Source: Siphonodentalium dalli
Taxonomy: Eukaryota > Mollusca > Scaphopoda > Gadilida > Siphonodentaliidae
Assembly (NCBI GenBank): GCA_032622095.1
Contig: CP136061.1
Coordinates: 16,926,440 to 16,990,439 of the forward strand
Reading direction: 5' to 3'
Length of the DNA: 64,000 nucleotides
A program made the position numbers and the translations under genes. Shown here piece by piece: positions 52,900-64,000 of this stretch (the stretch's first letter is position 1; each line of letters begins with the position of its first letter). The notes beneath the pieces were generated by a model that was not told where the DNA came from, did not search any database, and saw only the letters and a program-made list of their open reading frames with translations.

Positions 52900-55228
52900 A
52901 AGTCATATCAAAATCCTGAGAGCAATTCTGTTTTGGGCATCCTCGGTGCACAGTAACAAACATATTAATAGAGCATACAAGTAGGTGTGAGTAGGTAGGA
53001 GAAAGAGAACAGAGTAGAACAGAAGGGCAGTTGAGTATAGTGAATGAGAGTATGAGATAGCAATAGTGAGTGGCAATAGAATGTATACCAATCGTGGTTG
53101 TGCAGGCCGATGGGATTTTTGAGTCGACCAAACAGGGGTTCGTCTTAAGTTTTATAATCTTAGGGTGTGTTTTGAGCTCGGAGCTCTTCATCACGAAAAT
53201 GTATATGCAGCGGAAATGACTATAGGAGTTATGTTTCTAAAGTGAGGGATAGAGATAATCATGCCAACTATTCGATTTAAAGGTCCGATTTATTCATAAG
53301 ACTAACAGGAAGATACACAACTACACACATATATAATTACATACATACACACACCTATATACACATACACAAAGTCACACGTACATACATATACATATAG
53401 GTGTGTGCGTGCCCAGATAATTAAATGTAGTTTTTGATACGCACGCTTATGTTTTCACAGGGGGCGGAACCGTATGGTTTGAAATATCTCCATTCTCGGA
53501 TACAATAAAATATATAGAAACTAGTACGCAATACTTCAGACGAGCATTGAGAAAGGCATAGTTTATGTGTCGCATTTAATTTGGAGGATAATTTGATATA
53601 ATTAACACTAATGATGCTGAGTATTCGCTAGCTCCAGTCCATAAACCCACTAAGTAAAAAGCGGCTGAATGGCTATAGCTATAATAGCCAAAATCAGGCC
53701 ACGATCATAGGGCATATGAAACTATATCAAACACCAGCAAATGATCAGCTCCCCCAAGGAGTAACAGTAACCCCATGGAAAGGAGAAAAAAAACAAAAAA
53801 AACAGAGTAGGCATATGAACTGGAGGAAGTGTGAAATACTTGAATGACCTATAAGTGCCTAATTATTGTATAACATACATATGCATGTTCTAATAGTTAT
53901 TCATTCACCACGCGCAAGTGAACAGCGTTATGGTTTGAAGTATCATAGATATAATAAAATATAAAGTAATATTAGAAGCTATAATAGTACAGACTGTGGA
54001 TGGATGGACGAACGAACGGCGAGATTGGCATAAATTTGTCATGTACACGTAAGTTACGCAAGAACGTTGCAATAGTGTTGTAGTATTTGTATATGTACAC
54101 ACATGTGTCAATGAGTGCGGATTTGAGGTATATTCCGTGTGTACATCATTGCACACAAGGTACATAATTACGTAGATGCACTTTTAAGAAAAGTTTAACA
54201 GCGGAGCATGCGCATGCATGTATAAATGTATAAATATCGGAGTCCATGTGAACTCAACACTCGATTATGCTTGCATGGGAACGGACGGCAAGGGTTGAAA
54301 TGAATAATATAAATACACAATGTCTATCATAACGATAAGACCAAGATAACAATACGAATGCAATTACACAAATAAGACAATATATGCTTTAAGCTGGTTG
54401 AGTATATATATACCTGCACGTGCACGCATACGCCCTATACAGTGAATGCCAAAATGTACTCACAGCGTCCCTGTGCGCATATCAACATGTATTCGCGTCG
54501 CGTAACCTTGGTCAACCAACGTCGTTGTTTGGTTTTAATTATCCAGTCAGACTGGCCGCTTGACATAGAAATGATTATCTCGTGTGAGTTTGACCTGAAA
54601 GGTCGTGATTATATGCCCAATCTACTGTTGGCGTTCTGGCCGGTTTCATTTGGTAATGGCGATGGCAAATCGTGCTCCGTGGTATAAGAATTGTTGTGTT
54701 ATTATGCTGAACAAACAGGTGTAGACTTGTGTATACATACTAGTGGATTGGATAATTATGAATGTGGTCAATTATTCTGTATATAGTCGTCTGATATGCA
54801 TGTACAAGTCAGCGAACATCCGTGATATTCTAGCTTGTCTGTGCAAAATTGGATTATTTCATAAGATTTCGCCATACAGAGGTCACTGACAGGTGCGTAT
54901 ATTTACATGTGCAGATTTGAGTTCGCTTAAATTCGTTATTTTGGGTTACGTGCGCAAATGTAACTGATTCTTTGGGTTACATGTGCAAACGCAACTGATT
55001 CTAGGTGTGGGTGGCCGGGTGTTTTAATTTGACAGAAAATAATCGTTAAAGAATCGCGAATCAGATACTGGTTTTTGAACTATTTGTAAATTATTCAACT
55101 CTCGGTGTAGTTTGGTTTGTATTGCGGGTCAGTGGGTTGAATATAGAATATATAAATCCGGATAGCCATGAACAGATGATGGTTGTTTCGGATCGTCTAT
55201 ATAGCCGATGCTATATATGTGACTCAGC
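52900..55228. other. gene-free stretch between LINE ORF2 and ORF1-like gene
   Basis: About 2.3 kb. It contains an (ACACATAC)-type microsatellite (about 53325-53400) and two or three related segments with TATGGTTTGAA(A/G)TATC near 53475 and 53930. No gene is supported. It may be an insertion, or the junction between two independent LINE copies. Confidence 0.5.
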
Positions 55229-56374
55229 TTATGTCTGAGTATTTTGAACTTTCCCACGTAGCGTGTTGTCAAGTTCATCCATTGCATGTGGTGTTGTTAC
55301 TCTGATGGGCCTCTCGTTTTCTCGAAGCCTGATGAGAATGGCTCCATCGATAGTCCACGCTTCGTGAATCAACTCGTCTTTACGGAGATCACGGGCCTTC
55401 CTATAAATGGCGGCGCGTGTTTTGGTAAGATCCTCGTTGACGTATACCCTTTGGTTGAGGTAAGGTAACTTCAATGTCTTACACTCGACACGTCTCCCAT
55501 ATAGTTCCCTCCTGATTTTGTAGGAGGGGAGTCTGAAGATGATTTGCCGTGGTGGTTTGGGTTTTGGATTGTTTGCTCCTACAGTTTTTGGTACGGTTGA
55601 GTCAGAAGTAGATTTACCGGCTTTTGGGCCAACTCTGTGACTCCGATAAACGTCATAATCGCCGAGCGGAATACCTAAACCATTTGCGACGTCAAGGACA
55701 ATATGATCGGTGTTTTCACCGGGATTTTCAGGGATGCCTGATATTCTGAGGTTGGTACGACGGCCGTACTGTTGCAGGTCGTCCAGTTCCACTTTGACTT
55801 CACGAATGTCACCTTGCCGCGCTTCCCTTTCCGCTTTGAGCTCCAGTTTAAGTTGGGATATTTCTTGCCTAATATCGGCTATGTCATTTTCATATTTATC
55901 CCTAGGAACGAAGGCATCTTTTGTTACTTTAGCAACTTCGCACTTCGCCATTTTGGTGATTACGCGTTCAAGCATTCCTTCCATCATGAGACTAAAAGAG
56001 TTTTGGACGCGCTCGCTCCCGAGAGCCTTTATCAGACTTGATTCGAAAAATGTTTCTGAGATGTAAGTGTCATTTTCGATTTCTGATGAAATTGACTCAT
56101 TTAAGTGATCATCAACCAGGGAGTCCTGGTAGATGGGTCTGGGTTTTTTGCTGTCATTAGACTCAGAGGGCGAGAATGGCGATGCTCGGTTCCGTTTTAA
56201 GTCTGCTGGCTTTTGTCGAACATCAGAATCGAATGATATAGGAACGGAACTACCTGAATCATGTTCGTAATTACTTGCGCCTATATGATCAGAATGTCCT
56301 CTGTCTATCGGCGTAGAACTGTCTAAAGGGTGAGTAATTTCTTCCCCGAGTTCGTGTGATTGCAACTCACTCAT
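55229..56374 (-). CDS. LINE ORF1-like protein with coiled coil and RNA-binding-type core
   Basis: 381 residues. Residues 1-150 are acidic and low complexity. About 158-205 is a coiled coil (DIADIRQEISQLKLELKAER). QQYGRRTNLRISGIPE (201-216) opens the conserved core shared by LINE ORF1 proteins of the L1/CR1 type, and PRQIIFRLPSYKIRRELYGR (275-294) and the C-terminal RLRENERPIRVTTPH follow. Such proteins form trimers that coat the LINE RNA. It is intact, on the same strand as the LINE ORF2 at 49.3-52.9 kb and upstream of it, but the 2.3-kb gap leaves the pairing unproven. Confidence 0.7.
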   Translation of the reverse strand: MSELQSHELGEEITHPLDSSTPIDRGHSDHIGASNYEHDSGSSVPISFDSDVRQKPADLKRNRASPFSPSESNDSKKPRPIYQDSLVDDHLNESISSEIENDTYISETFFESSLIKALGSERVQNSFSLMMEGMLERVITKMAKCEVAKVTKDAFVPRDKYENDIADIRQEISQLKLELKAEREARQGDIREVKVELDDLQQYGRRTNLRISGIPENPGENTDHIVLDVANGLGIPLGDYDVYRSHRVGPKAGKSTSDSTVPKTVGANNPKPKPPRQIIFRLPSYKIRRELYGRRVECKTLKLPYLNQRVYVNEDLTKTRAAIYRKARDLRKDELIHEAWTIDGAILIRLRENERPIRVTTPHAMDELDNTLRGKVQNTQT

Positions 56375-56857
56375 GGTGTGTCGAGTACAGCTTTATGAGA
56401 AAATGTCAATAAAGCGAATGGCATGTACGCGCTAATGGCACAATCAGTTGATTTGGTTTGTGAATCGTATATCAATAGTGGTAAGTATAGTCAAAATTAG
56501 AACGTTCTCACCGGTTTGTCTTTGATCGTGTGTAGTCTCTGCGAAAATCAAAATGGCCGTCCTTCTCCGAACAAAGAAAAACTTCAGTTCGAAAATTCAG
56601 CAGTCATAATTCAGGTATGCACAGAAATAACACATCGAGAGCCTTTTATGTTGTCACGGAAATCCCACTGCACATTAAATGTCCTTCATGCGGTCTTTTA
56701 CATCGATATTTTAACAATTTTCCCCATCGGTCGACTCCGCGTAAATTTATTTATCTTCCCGCCATCGTGACGTCATTTGCTCGTTTACGGGAGAATCACC
56801 CATATACGTAACTGTGACGTAATGCTGGTTTACGTCGATGGAAACTTGGACTACTGA
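56375..56857. other. gene-free stretch upstream of the ORF1-like gene
   Basis: Possible 5' UTR of the LINE for the first 100-200 bp; no motif supports a promoter. The rest is unassigned. Confidence 0.35.
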
Positions 56858-59558
56858 TCAGGGGGGGGGGGGGGGGGGTCGGAAAAAAAATTCAGGTACG
56901 TATGGCATTTTTTCCCTTTCGATCATTTTTTGTACCCGCCCACCCCCACGCCAAATTTTTTTCCGTTTTCGGCAGTTTTTTCCGACCATTTTTTGACACC
57001 CACCCCCCCCTTTTAACACTAAAACAGAGATTTGCGGGGGAAATTCACCGTAAACAGCTGTATATGAATTTCTGTGCATACTATTTATCATGGATGTTAA
57101 CATGGACATGTAAATAGGAATGAGTCATTTTGAGGTCATTCGGCCAAAAAAACATGGCTGCCAGCGGCCATCTTGGATTTCAAAATTTGCAACAAAATAC
57201 AACACGATAACTGCCTGCAGTCAGTTTACCAGTTAGAATTACATTATTTCTCTCATTCAAAGTGGTTTTGAAGCCCAACTCATTGCCAAAACACTAAAAA
57301 AACAAGCAGGAAATTTTTTTTTAGTTGTGCAAAAAATCGGTCACTATGAATACCGGACACAACCGAACATAACCGAACACAACCGAAAACAAGTCCAAAT
57401 AAGGGTTAAAAGACGGAAATATATTAAATAAAGTTTATAACGATGTGTGTGGGTATGTAAGCTAGTGATATGTGAAGTTTGGTGCAATTTGGTTGATTAA
57501 AAGTTATGTTAATGAAAGTTTTATGTAATTTTACGCCGTCGGCGCATAAGACAGAGTCCGGCGTTATGGCGGCTATAGCTCTATGAATACCGAACACAAG
57601 TTCAAATAATGCGTATATTAGGGAAAATAAATGAAGTAAATTTTATAATCATGTGTGTGTATATGTAAGTTAGTGATATGTGAAGTTTGATGCAAACTGA
57701 CCGATTAAAAGTTACGTTATTTGAAGTTTTATGTACAATATTAGCTGTCGGCACGTAAAAAAGAGTTCGGCAAGATGGCGGCTAACTCTATGAATACCGA
57801 ACACAAGTTCAAATAAGGCGTATATAAGGGAAATATATAAAATAAAGTTTGTATTGATGTGTATTTATATGCAAGTTAGTGATATGTGAAGTTTGATGCA
57901 ATTTGGCCGATTGAAAGTTTAGTTATTTGTAGGTTTATGTACAATATTAGCTGTCGGCACGTTCGGCAAGATGGCGGCTAACTATGTGAATACCGAACAC
58001 AAGTATAAAAGGGAAATATATATAATAAAGTTTATAATAATTATGATGTGTATGTATATGTAAGTTAGTGGTAGTGAAGTCGGCACGTAAGTGAGAGTTC
58101 GGCGAGGATTTCTATGAATATCGAACACAAGTCGAAATAAGGGATGATTAAGGCATCAGCGATAGGTGATAATTAATTTCCCTGCACTGCGCAGTAGAGC
58201 CTTTGTTGCTGATTAATTACTCTGGCTTACCGAAAAGATTTCAGGGATGTTTTGACAGTGATATTATAGCAAGGTTTCACAGGTTTCATAGAAACCAAAA
58301 TGGTTGAATAAACAATATATGGGTGATGATTAGTGATATGATATCTCATAGTGAGAAAGGCCTCCTGAGCCCTCCTCACAATAGATAGTAAGTTGGTTTA
58401 CGAGGAGGTCGAAGCTGACATCATGACGAAAAATAAAAGTATATATATATTGAGTCTTTCATGCTGAGAGGTCCGAAGTCTTCGAGGCTCGTGAACAAAA
58501 TAATTTAATTTCCAAACCTTGGACCAATAATAATTGTGAAAGTTTAAACCATATTATCAAATTGGAAAATGCGTGGAAAACGTTGCGACTTAACAGACAA
58601 TTTATCAGAAATAGTTGACGATCAATTACGGGACGTTAGAGGTGCTTTACATGGCTGTGGAAATTTTTAATTAGCGAATCAGGCAATATCATTAAAAATA
58701 AACAATAGTATATGGGTAAATATGACAGCAGACCAACTTGACCTACGATTAAACCAGAAAAGTTTATTTTTGCAAGACCGCTGTGGATGTTTCGACCGCA
58801 CGATGATGAAACTATAATATCGACAGAATGTCATTTTATAGACAAAAGATTGAACATCATTTTATAGACAAAAGATTGAACAAGGAGAGGTGTTAACAAT
58901 GAAAGCACCAGATAACTACATGTAGTAGGCAAAAATAGGCAGACCGGATTTCCTCTGCATAATGTCGCAGTCCGCCTAATGATGGTCAATGGTCCTCCTA
59001 TAGCATTGGGCAGACCTGAGAATTTGTATATTTTATATTACTTGAGGAATCACAAATTATTCGCAATTCATAGAGTTAGCCGCCATCTTGCATGCCGAAC
59101 TCTGGTTTACGTGCCGACAGCTAATATTGTACATAAACCTACCAATAACTAAACTTCTAATCGGTCAAATTGCATCAAACTTCACATATCACTAACTTAC
59201 ATATGCACACACATCTTTATAAACTTTATTTCATATATTTCCCTCATATACGCCTTATTTGGACTTGTGTTCGGTATTCATAGAGTTAGCGCCATCACGC
59301 CGGACTATGACTAGGCGTGAAATTACATAAAACTTTCATTAACGTAACTTTTAATCGGCCAAATTGCACCAAACTTCACATATCACTAGTTTACATATAC
59401 ACGCACATCATTGTAAACTTTATTTCATATATTTCCGTCTTTTAACCCTTATTTGGACTTGTTTTCGGTTGTGTTCGGTTATGTTCGGTATTCACAGTGA
59501 CCCGAAAAAAATGCTTGTTGGTGGCTTTGACCACCCACCCACCCCGGCATACGTGCCT
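56858..59558. mobile_element. poly-G/poly-C-ended MITE, copy 3, split by a 2.2-kb insertion
   Basis: The left part (56858-57333) matches 23168-23650 at about 95%; the right part (59510-59558) matches the remaining end (GCTTGTTGGTGGCTTTGACC). TACTGAT flanks both outer ends (about 56849 and 59561), an 8-bp-class duplication. The copy at 23.2 kb provides the empty site for the inner element. Confidence 0.85.
57336..59506. mobile_element. 2.17-kb element with long TIRs built of tandem about 215-bp units
   Basis: Ends: CGGTCACTATGAATACCGGA and the inverse GAATACCGAACATAACCGAA. The target was within GTTGCGGAAAAAATTGC; CAAAAAAT and CGAAAAAAAT flank the insert, an 8-9 bp duplication. The left TIR contains about four direct units, each with GAATACCGAACACAAG, a GATATGTGAAGTTTG(A/G)TGCAA block and an AAGATGGCGGCTA block. 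Two units lie inverted on the right (59070-59500). The central unique part (58150-59060) shows no gene. Confidence 0.8.
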
Positions 59559-59589
59559 GTACTGATGCGAAATAATTGTTGATGAGTGG

Positions 59590-60060
59590 AAACATAGAGG
59601 AGGGATATGGGAGTAGAAAGTGTGGTGAGATTCTATATTTGTCATGGACTCACTCGTGATGCCCAGAAAAATAAAATGGTATCGGATAAATTTAAAGATG
59701 TATTTAATCTGTATTGATCAGTGTTCAATACATCAAGTCACAACAAAAATATGTTTTCTTAGTCATATTTAACAAACAAAAAGTGTTAAGTACTTGAGTT
59801 TTACTTGTGATTCTCCTCTTATGAGTCGTGCTTCAGATAAATAAAGTGAGTGAAGGGAATGAGTGGAAATAGTATGGAATTCGGACGCATGATGTTATGT
59901 AGGGGCGATGAGCGTTCCATGTTGTTTTGCATGGGGGCTAGGTCAGACATAGATATCTAGCACAGAGGAAAACATTGCTAATGGAAATTAGAGGAGGGAT
60001 ACGGGACTTGAAAGTGTGGTGGTATACTATAGTTGTCATGGACTCATGATGCCCAGAAAA
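59590..60060. repeat. pair of about 90-bp direct repeats
   Basis: GAGGAGGGATATGGGAGTAG, GTCATGGACTCACTCGTGAT and GCCCAGAAAAATA near 59597-59675 recur as GAGGAGGGATACGGGACTTG and GTCATGGACTCATGATGCCC at 59990-60063. No gene is apparent between them. Confidence 0.6.
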
Positions 60061-60653
60061 ATATAGAGCGTTTGTTTGTTAAAAACTTCTAATTAATACA
60101 AGTCATGTTCATTTCTGCCAATGCAGTCAGTCTTTAGGTGTATATATATGTCGATTCCGTATATTAATATGCATTTTTTTTCAGTGTATTTCAGTATTTA
60201 TCCATCTATATATATATATAATCTACAGATACACCGAAAGCGATTAATTACTATTTTCATGTTTAGGACGCAAACAATATATGCCGCTTTAAAGGGACTC
60301 AACAATCATCGCCACCGTGTTGTTGTTGTTGAAACAGCTGTTCACTGCCTGTTCCTAACGCTTCTGAAAACTGCATGCATGGTTTATCTCCCCTGATTTC
60401 TATAAATAGATTGGGGGTATTCCTATGTTTTCAGTGACAGCAAGCATGGTTTCAGGATATCGTTAGAAAAAGACGATATTTATTGAGCTTAAATTGGCAA
60501 AATGCGATCAAATAAGACGTTTTTGTCAGCGCGAAGATGCCGAAAAATTGGAAAGAGCAGCGAATGGGGTGTCTTCCGCCATGGATTTTGGGAAGTTCAC
60601 GAATGTCAGTGGATTTCCATGCAAATCTGCGGAGCAAAATTCTGAAAGTTACG

Positions 60654-60984
60654 GAGTTGCACATACCTGCATACTTCTCAGTCTTCTGAGTGTGACTTGA
60701 TGCGGTACTATAGTATAAGAAACAGCAGGTATTTATCTGGTGGGTCCGCTTTGTAAATTATAAAATTTTGCAATAAATATATTTTTGATAATTTTTTTCT
60801 GGATTTACATCACTTGACCTACATATTAATTTGTCAGATTTGAAATATCAATATTGAATATAAAATTCAAAAATAAATACATTAACATCTATACAAGTTC
60901 CAATCGGACCTGCCAGATAAATACCTGTTGTTTTCAAATATACCACATCAAGGCACACTCGGAAGTATGTGCAACTCTAGTTCA
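60654..60984. mobile_element. 331-bp MITE with GAGTTGCACATAC ends
   Basis: Left GAGTTGCACATACCTGCATA ... GTGACTTGATGCGGTA ... CAGGTATTTATCTGG; right, inverted, GAGTTGCACATACTTCCGAG ... GCCTTGATGTGGTA ... CAGGTATTTATCTGG. The stem is about 85 bp. The target duplication is unclear. Confidence 0.75.
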
Positions 60985-61520
60985 GTCATGATCAACGTAG
61001 TGCGTATCCTTCCTTGCTGGAAGCAGCAATCTGCGAAAGCGGTCATGTTGACTTAAAGAACAAATACAGAAAAGAACAAATACAGACGAGATGATGGATC
61101 AGTCACAGGCATGCTGTTTGAGGTAAAGCTACCACCCCTCGAAGAATGAAGGAAAGAACAGTGACTGGTTCAATACCACAAAATAGTCAAGGGGTTGGTT
61201 TCAGCCCTGCCTAAAGCCTGATTATCTAGAACACGAGAAGAAAGACACAAGGGAAATACAGCCAACAAAATTTTAGGACTGTGTCAGTCAAAATCCGGTG
61301 GAGAAGGAGGTGTGTAACAACACAGAATCGTTCCAACTTCTGCGTACCAGCAGCTCACAATACGAACACTCCTTATTTGTTAAAACAACTGTGGAATTGA
61401 ACTACCTGGAACAGACTTCAGTCGGTTGTTGATGTCAGTGATATTGACGGTTTTCTATCTGCTCTGCGAGGGGAACAACAGTATGGAGTGTTTTCAACAA
61501 TGCTAACAAGGCGCTATTGC
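60985..61520. other. gene-free intergenic stretch
   Basis: No supported gene; mixed composition, slightly purine-rich, no repeat recognised. Confidence 0.4.
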
Positions 61521-61524
61521 TTAA

Positions 61525-61758
61525 CCCTTTGAGTGCCAGGGGCCGATCTCATCGGCCCTAAACCTACAAAATAAGTCTGTTTAAGAATATAAGAATAAAT
61601 TATTAAAATTGTAAAAAAAATTGTAAAAAAAAAAAATTGTTAGGCCAATGCATTCTCTTATATATGCGAGGCGACCTATGGTCGACTCGCATATATAAGA
61701 GAATGCATTGGCACAGGGTATATGGGTTGATACAAAAATCGACCTGGCACTCAAAGGG
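61525..61758. mobile_element. 234-bp piggyBac-like MITE (CCCTTTGAGTGCCAGG ends) with one hairpin
   Basis: TTAA at 61521-61524 and 61759-61762. The inverted ends are CCCTTTGAGTGCCAGG and CCTGGCACTCAAAGGG. One 70-bp hairpin (61645-61714) lies next to TAACAATTTTT-type linker DNA. This is the uninterrupted version of the element at 36781-37590. Confidence 0.9.
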
Positions 61759-61934
61759 TTAAATATTTAAAAATTATGCTTGTTTATCATATATAATAAA
61801 TTATTTTTCAATTATTTCGCTTGCTGCTTATATTTATACTCCAAAATAATTTTGGATGGCTCAAACAACAACATTATCATTGCATATATTAAGTACTATA
61901 TGGGAGATTAATCTAACATTTAATGGCTGATTTA

Positions 61935-62262
61935 AACGCTTAAGCGTAACTCCATTACGCTTAAGCATAATTGGTTTGTATTGCCTTGCAACGTTATATG
62001 TAATGGTAGGCCTACATGTATCTAACTTAGTAAGGTTTAATGTTCTGGGCGGATGGTAAGATTACTAGCATCGTAATTGACTGCATCAATTTCAGCTTCA
62101 GGGGAGTTTTTCCAATTCTATTACGCTTTACTTTAGCGTGAATGCATTATGTGTGATCGTAAATGAATTACGCATAAGCATAATGTAATACGCTTAAGTA
62201 TGGTATAATGGAAATCTAAATTACACTTAGGCATTGCGAATTACGCTTAAGCGTGATTGGCA
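61935..62262. repeat. MITE-like block of repeated TTACGCTTAAGC palindromes
   Basis: AAACGCTTAAGCGTAACTCC at the left and GAATTACGCTTAAGCGTGAT at the right are inverted, each containing a palindromic GCTTAAGC core. At least six variants of (A)TTACGC(T/A)TAAG occur inside. Confidence 0.65.
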
Positions 62263-62431
62263 ATTAAATGTGAATTTTGCCTCCCATATGTGTACTATTG
62301 TTGTTTCATACACTTTGCCCCACGTGTTTGGTTGTTTCGCACCATATATTTGGCCATTTCTCACCACATGTTTTGTCGTTTCCCACAACTGTCATGCGTT
62401 GCTTTTGAAAAAAATCCTTTGAAAAAGAACA

Positions 62432-62655
62432 TACAGTAATACCCAAAGTAATGACCCCTTAACCACACCAGGATTATGGAAAATAATTCAGGATTTAGTT
62501 GGAAATATGGCTTGTTGCTATTCGTTGGAAAGCTCTCGTCGAGAGCTTTCCGATGAATGGCAACAAGCCATATTTCCAACTAAATCCTGAAAAATTACCC
62601 ATAATTCTGCTGTGGTTAAGTGGTCAATTACTTAATTACTTTGGGCATTACTGTA
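62432..62655. mobile_element. mariner-type palindromic MITE, copy 1
   Basis: TACAGTAATACCCAAAGTAA and its inverse TACTTTGGGCATTACTGTA, with a near-perfect palindrome centred at about 62540 (GAGAGCTTTCC / GGAAAGCTCTC). TA at the ends with CAGT termini is the Tc1/mariner pattern. Confidence 0.8.
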
Positions 62656-63120
62656 TTAAGTTATCTGATGACAACGCGCCAATTGGACACATTTTATTTT
62701 TTTTTAAATCCCAAATTGTGACAAAGTTCACGTTATTTAAAAAAAAACATATCAATAGACCCAGTCTAAATAAAATTAGACCGTGTTTCATTTCTTTCTT
62801 TAATACGAGTCTGGATATCTATCAGACTGCAATATACCTTATACTAAATGATACGATTCATCCAGATTATACCGGTATGAAACTGGCCACTTGGAAGGAA
62901 ACATTTATGGGGGGGGGGGGGGAGACAACCCCACTGTGACATCGTCGCCACCTCGCTGACAGTCTGAAGTTAAAATGAACCTGGTTCTCTATGGATGAGT
63001 GATTCACCGATAATTGTTACTTTTGGCCTCTCATAACAAAATGCATATATACACAAGCGTATGGTAATAGCATATATGAAGACTGGAGAAAATTTCATAC
63101 TAAAATAGGTTATCAGTACA
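62656..63120. other. gene-free intergenic stretch
   Basis: Includes a poly-G tract (62910-62922). The open frame 62499-62939 runs through the palindrome and has no recognisable domain. Confidence 0.4.
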
Positions 63121-63274
63121 TACAGTAATGCTCTAATTAATCGACCTCTTAACCAAAGCAGAATTATGGGTAACATTTCAGGATTTAGTCGGAAATATAT
63201 TTCCGACTAAATCCTGAAAAGTTACCCATAATTCTGCTTTGGTTAAGAGGTCGATTAATTAGAGCATTACTGTA
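63121..63274. mobile_element. mariner-type palindromic MITE, copy 2 (154-bp near-perfect hairpin)
   Basis: TACAGTAATGCTCTAATTAA to its exact inverse; the centre is CGGAAATATATTTCCG. Shorter than copy 1 because the inner GGCTTGTTGCCATTC block is missing from both arms symmetrically. Confidence 0.9.
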
Positions 63275-63488
63275 CATGTGTATATACCAATCACATGTAT
63301 ATTGAGTTTTAAAAAAAAGTTTCTGAACCCCTTCGGTTGTAAATAGAATGCACTCAGTGATTCTGACTTCAAACTTGTGCCTCCTAATTATATAGGTTGA
63401 TTGAGTTGAAAGGTTAGAAAATCAGTGCCCTCTCTTGAAATTATTTCTTAAGGAATAATCTCTGTTTCATATTTTGATTACAGTTTAA

Positions 63489-63830
63489 AGATGGTCTATA
63501 TATTCTTATTACAAGTTTTATATATTTTCCTGGGTATAAAATAATGTCCGGAAATGCTTCAATCAATTACTGTTCATTCTATTTTGAATTTTCTGGTATA
63601 TATACTAGTATACCTACAAATAATTTGTGACATTTTACTGCTTGAGGAAACGTTCGGAGCATAGCAAGCAGGAAAATAGTAAAAAAAGATTGTCCCAACT
63701 GATTATCAATCAGTTGTAATATTAAATGATAGAAGCGTTTCTGGACTGGTGTCTTTGACAACTTGACTTATCATTATTATTTTATACCCTAGAAATTATA
63801 GAAAACAATTTAGGAAGAGATGATCCATCT
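63489..63830. mobile_element. TTAA MITE family A, copy 5 (short and diverged)
   Basis: AGATGGTCTATATATTC ... GGAAGAGATGATCCATCT with TTAA at 63485-63488 and 63831-63834. Shares GGGTATAAAATAATGTCCGG and GATAGAAGCGTTTCTGGAC with the longer copies. Confidence 0.8.
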
Positions 63831-64000
63831 TTAAGCCAATCGAGCAAAGTTGATCTATTTCTCCATGTTCTTCTAATAGGTGATGTTTTTATCGAATATA
63901 TTTGCACATTTTACCCACTGCCGCACTGCGAGTGCATTGGTCCCTTTAATATTTCATGTAAAAGTGGTGAAAACTGTAATATTAAACAAGAACAATAGCT

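Overview
This is repeat-dense animal genomic DNA, not bacterial or viral. The window has AT-rich intergenic sequence, abundant non-LTR retrotransposon (LINE) wreckage, a tRNA-derived SINE, many short inverted-repeat transposons (MITEs), and one multi-C2H2 zinc-finger gene with a 3' splice site upstream of its coding exon. The LINE types, the SINE and the frequent acatgta-type words fit a marine invertebrate. A mollusc or related lophotrochozoan is my best guess, but no decisive species marker is visible. I see no tRNA or rRNA gene and no CRISPR array.

Layout. 0-9.7 kb: a 59-bp minisatellite, a LINE tail, a 3-kb element with about 520-bp terminal inverted repeats (TIRs), several MITEs and duplicated palindromic repeats. 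9.77-16.63 kb: a 6,865-bp almost perfectly palindromic element inserted in a LINE fragment, flanked by a 6-bp target duplication (GAGATG). Each 3.2-kb arm carries a P-loop ATPase of viral genome-packaging type, an overlapping C2H2-finger ORF and a small Lys-rich protein, so every gene is present twice, head to head around a unique spacer of about 0.5 kb. 17-23 kb: two decayed copies of one LINE family, each broken by different insertions; each copy supplies the empty site for insertions in the other. 23.08-33.13 kb: a near-identical tandem duplication (5,028 and 5,020 bp) carrying the 3' end of the zinc-finger gene. 32.8-35.4 kb: the zinc-finger gene on the minus strand. 35.4-49 kb: nested MITEs, including many copies of a 70-bp hairpin, and a short Lys/Arg-rich retroelement-like ORF. 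49.3-56.4 kb: a minus-strand LINE with endonuclease, reverse transcriptase and a 2A-type motif (DVETNPGP), broken only by one in-frame stop inside the RT domain; an ORF1-like coiled-coil protein lies 2.3 kb upstream. 56.8-64 kb: nested MITEs and palindromes.

How things fit together. The most striking signal is the link between the palindromic element and the dispersed 70-bp hairpin (half-site CATTCTCTTATATATGCGAG). In each arm of the palindrome the ATPase cassette begins just where the hairpin loop would be. In the left arm the other half of the hairpin follows the cassette, with the hairpin's small left/right asymmetry preserved. The same hairpin module also sits inside at least three otherwise different MITE families. 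The solo hairpins therefore look like collapsed ends, or the integration site, of a virus-like gene-bearing element. The zinc-finger gene is the only convincing host-type gene; its 3' end has been duplicated repeatedly, once recently and at least three times in the past.
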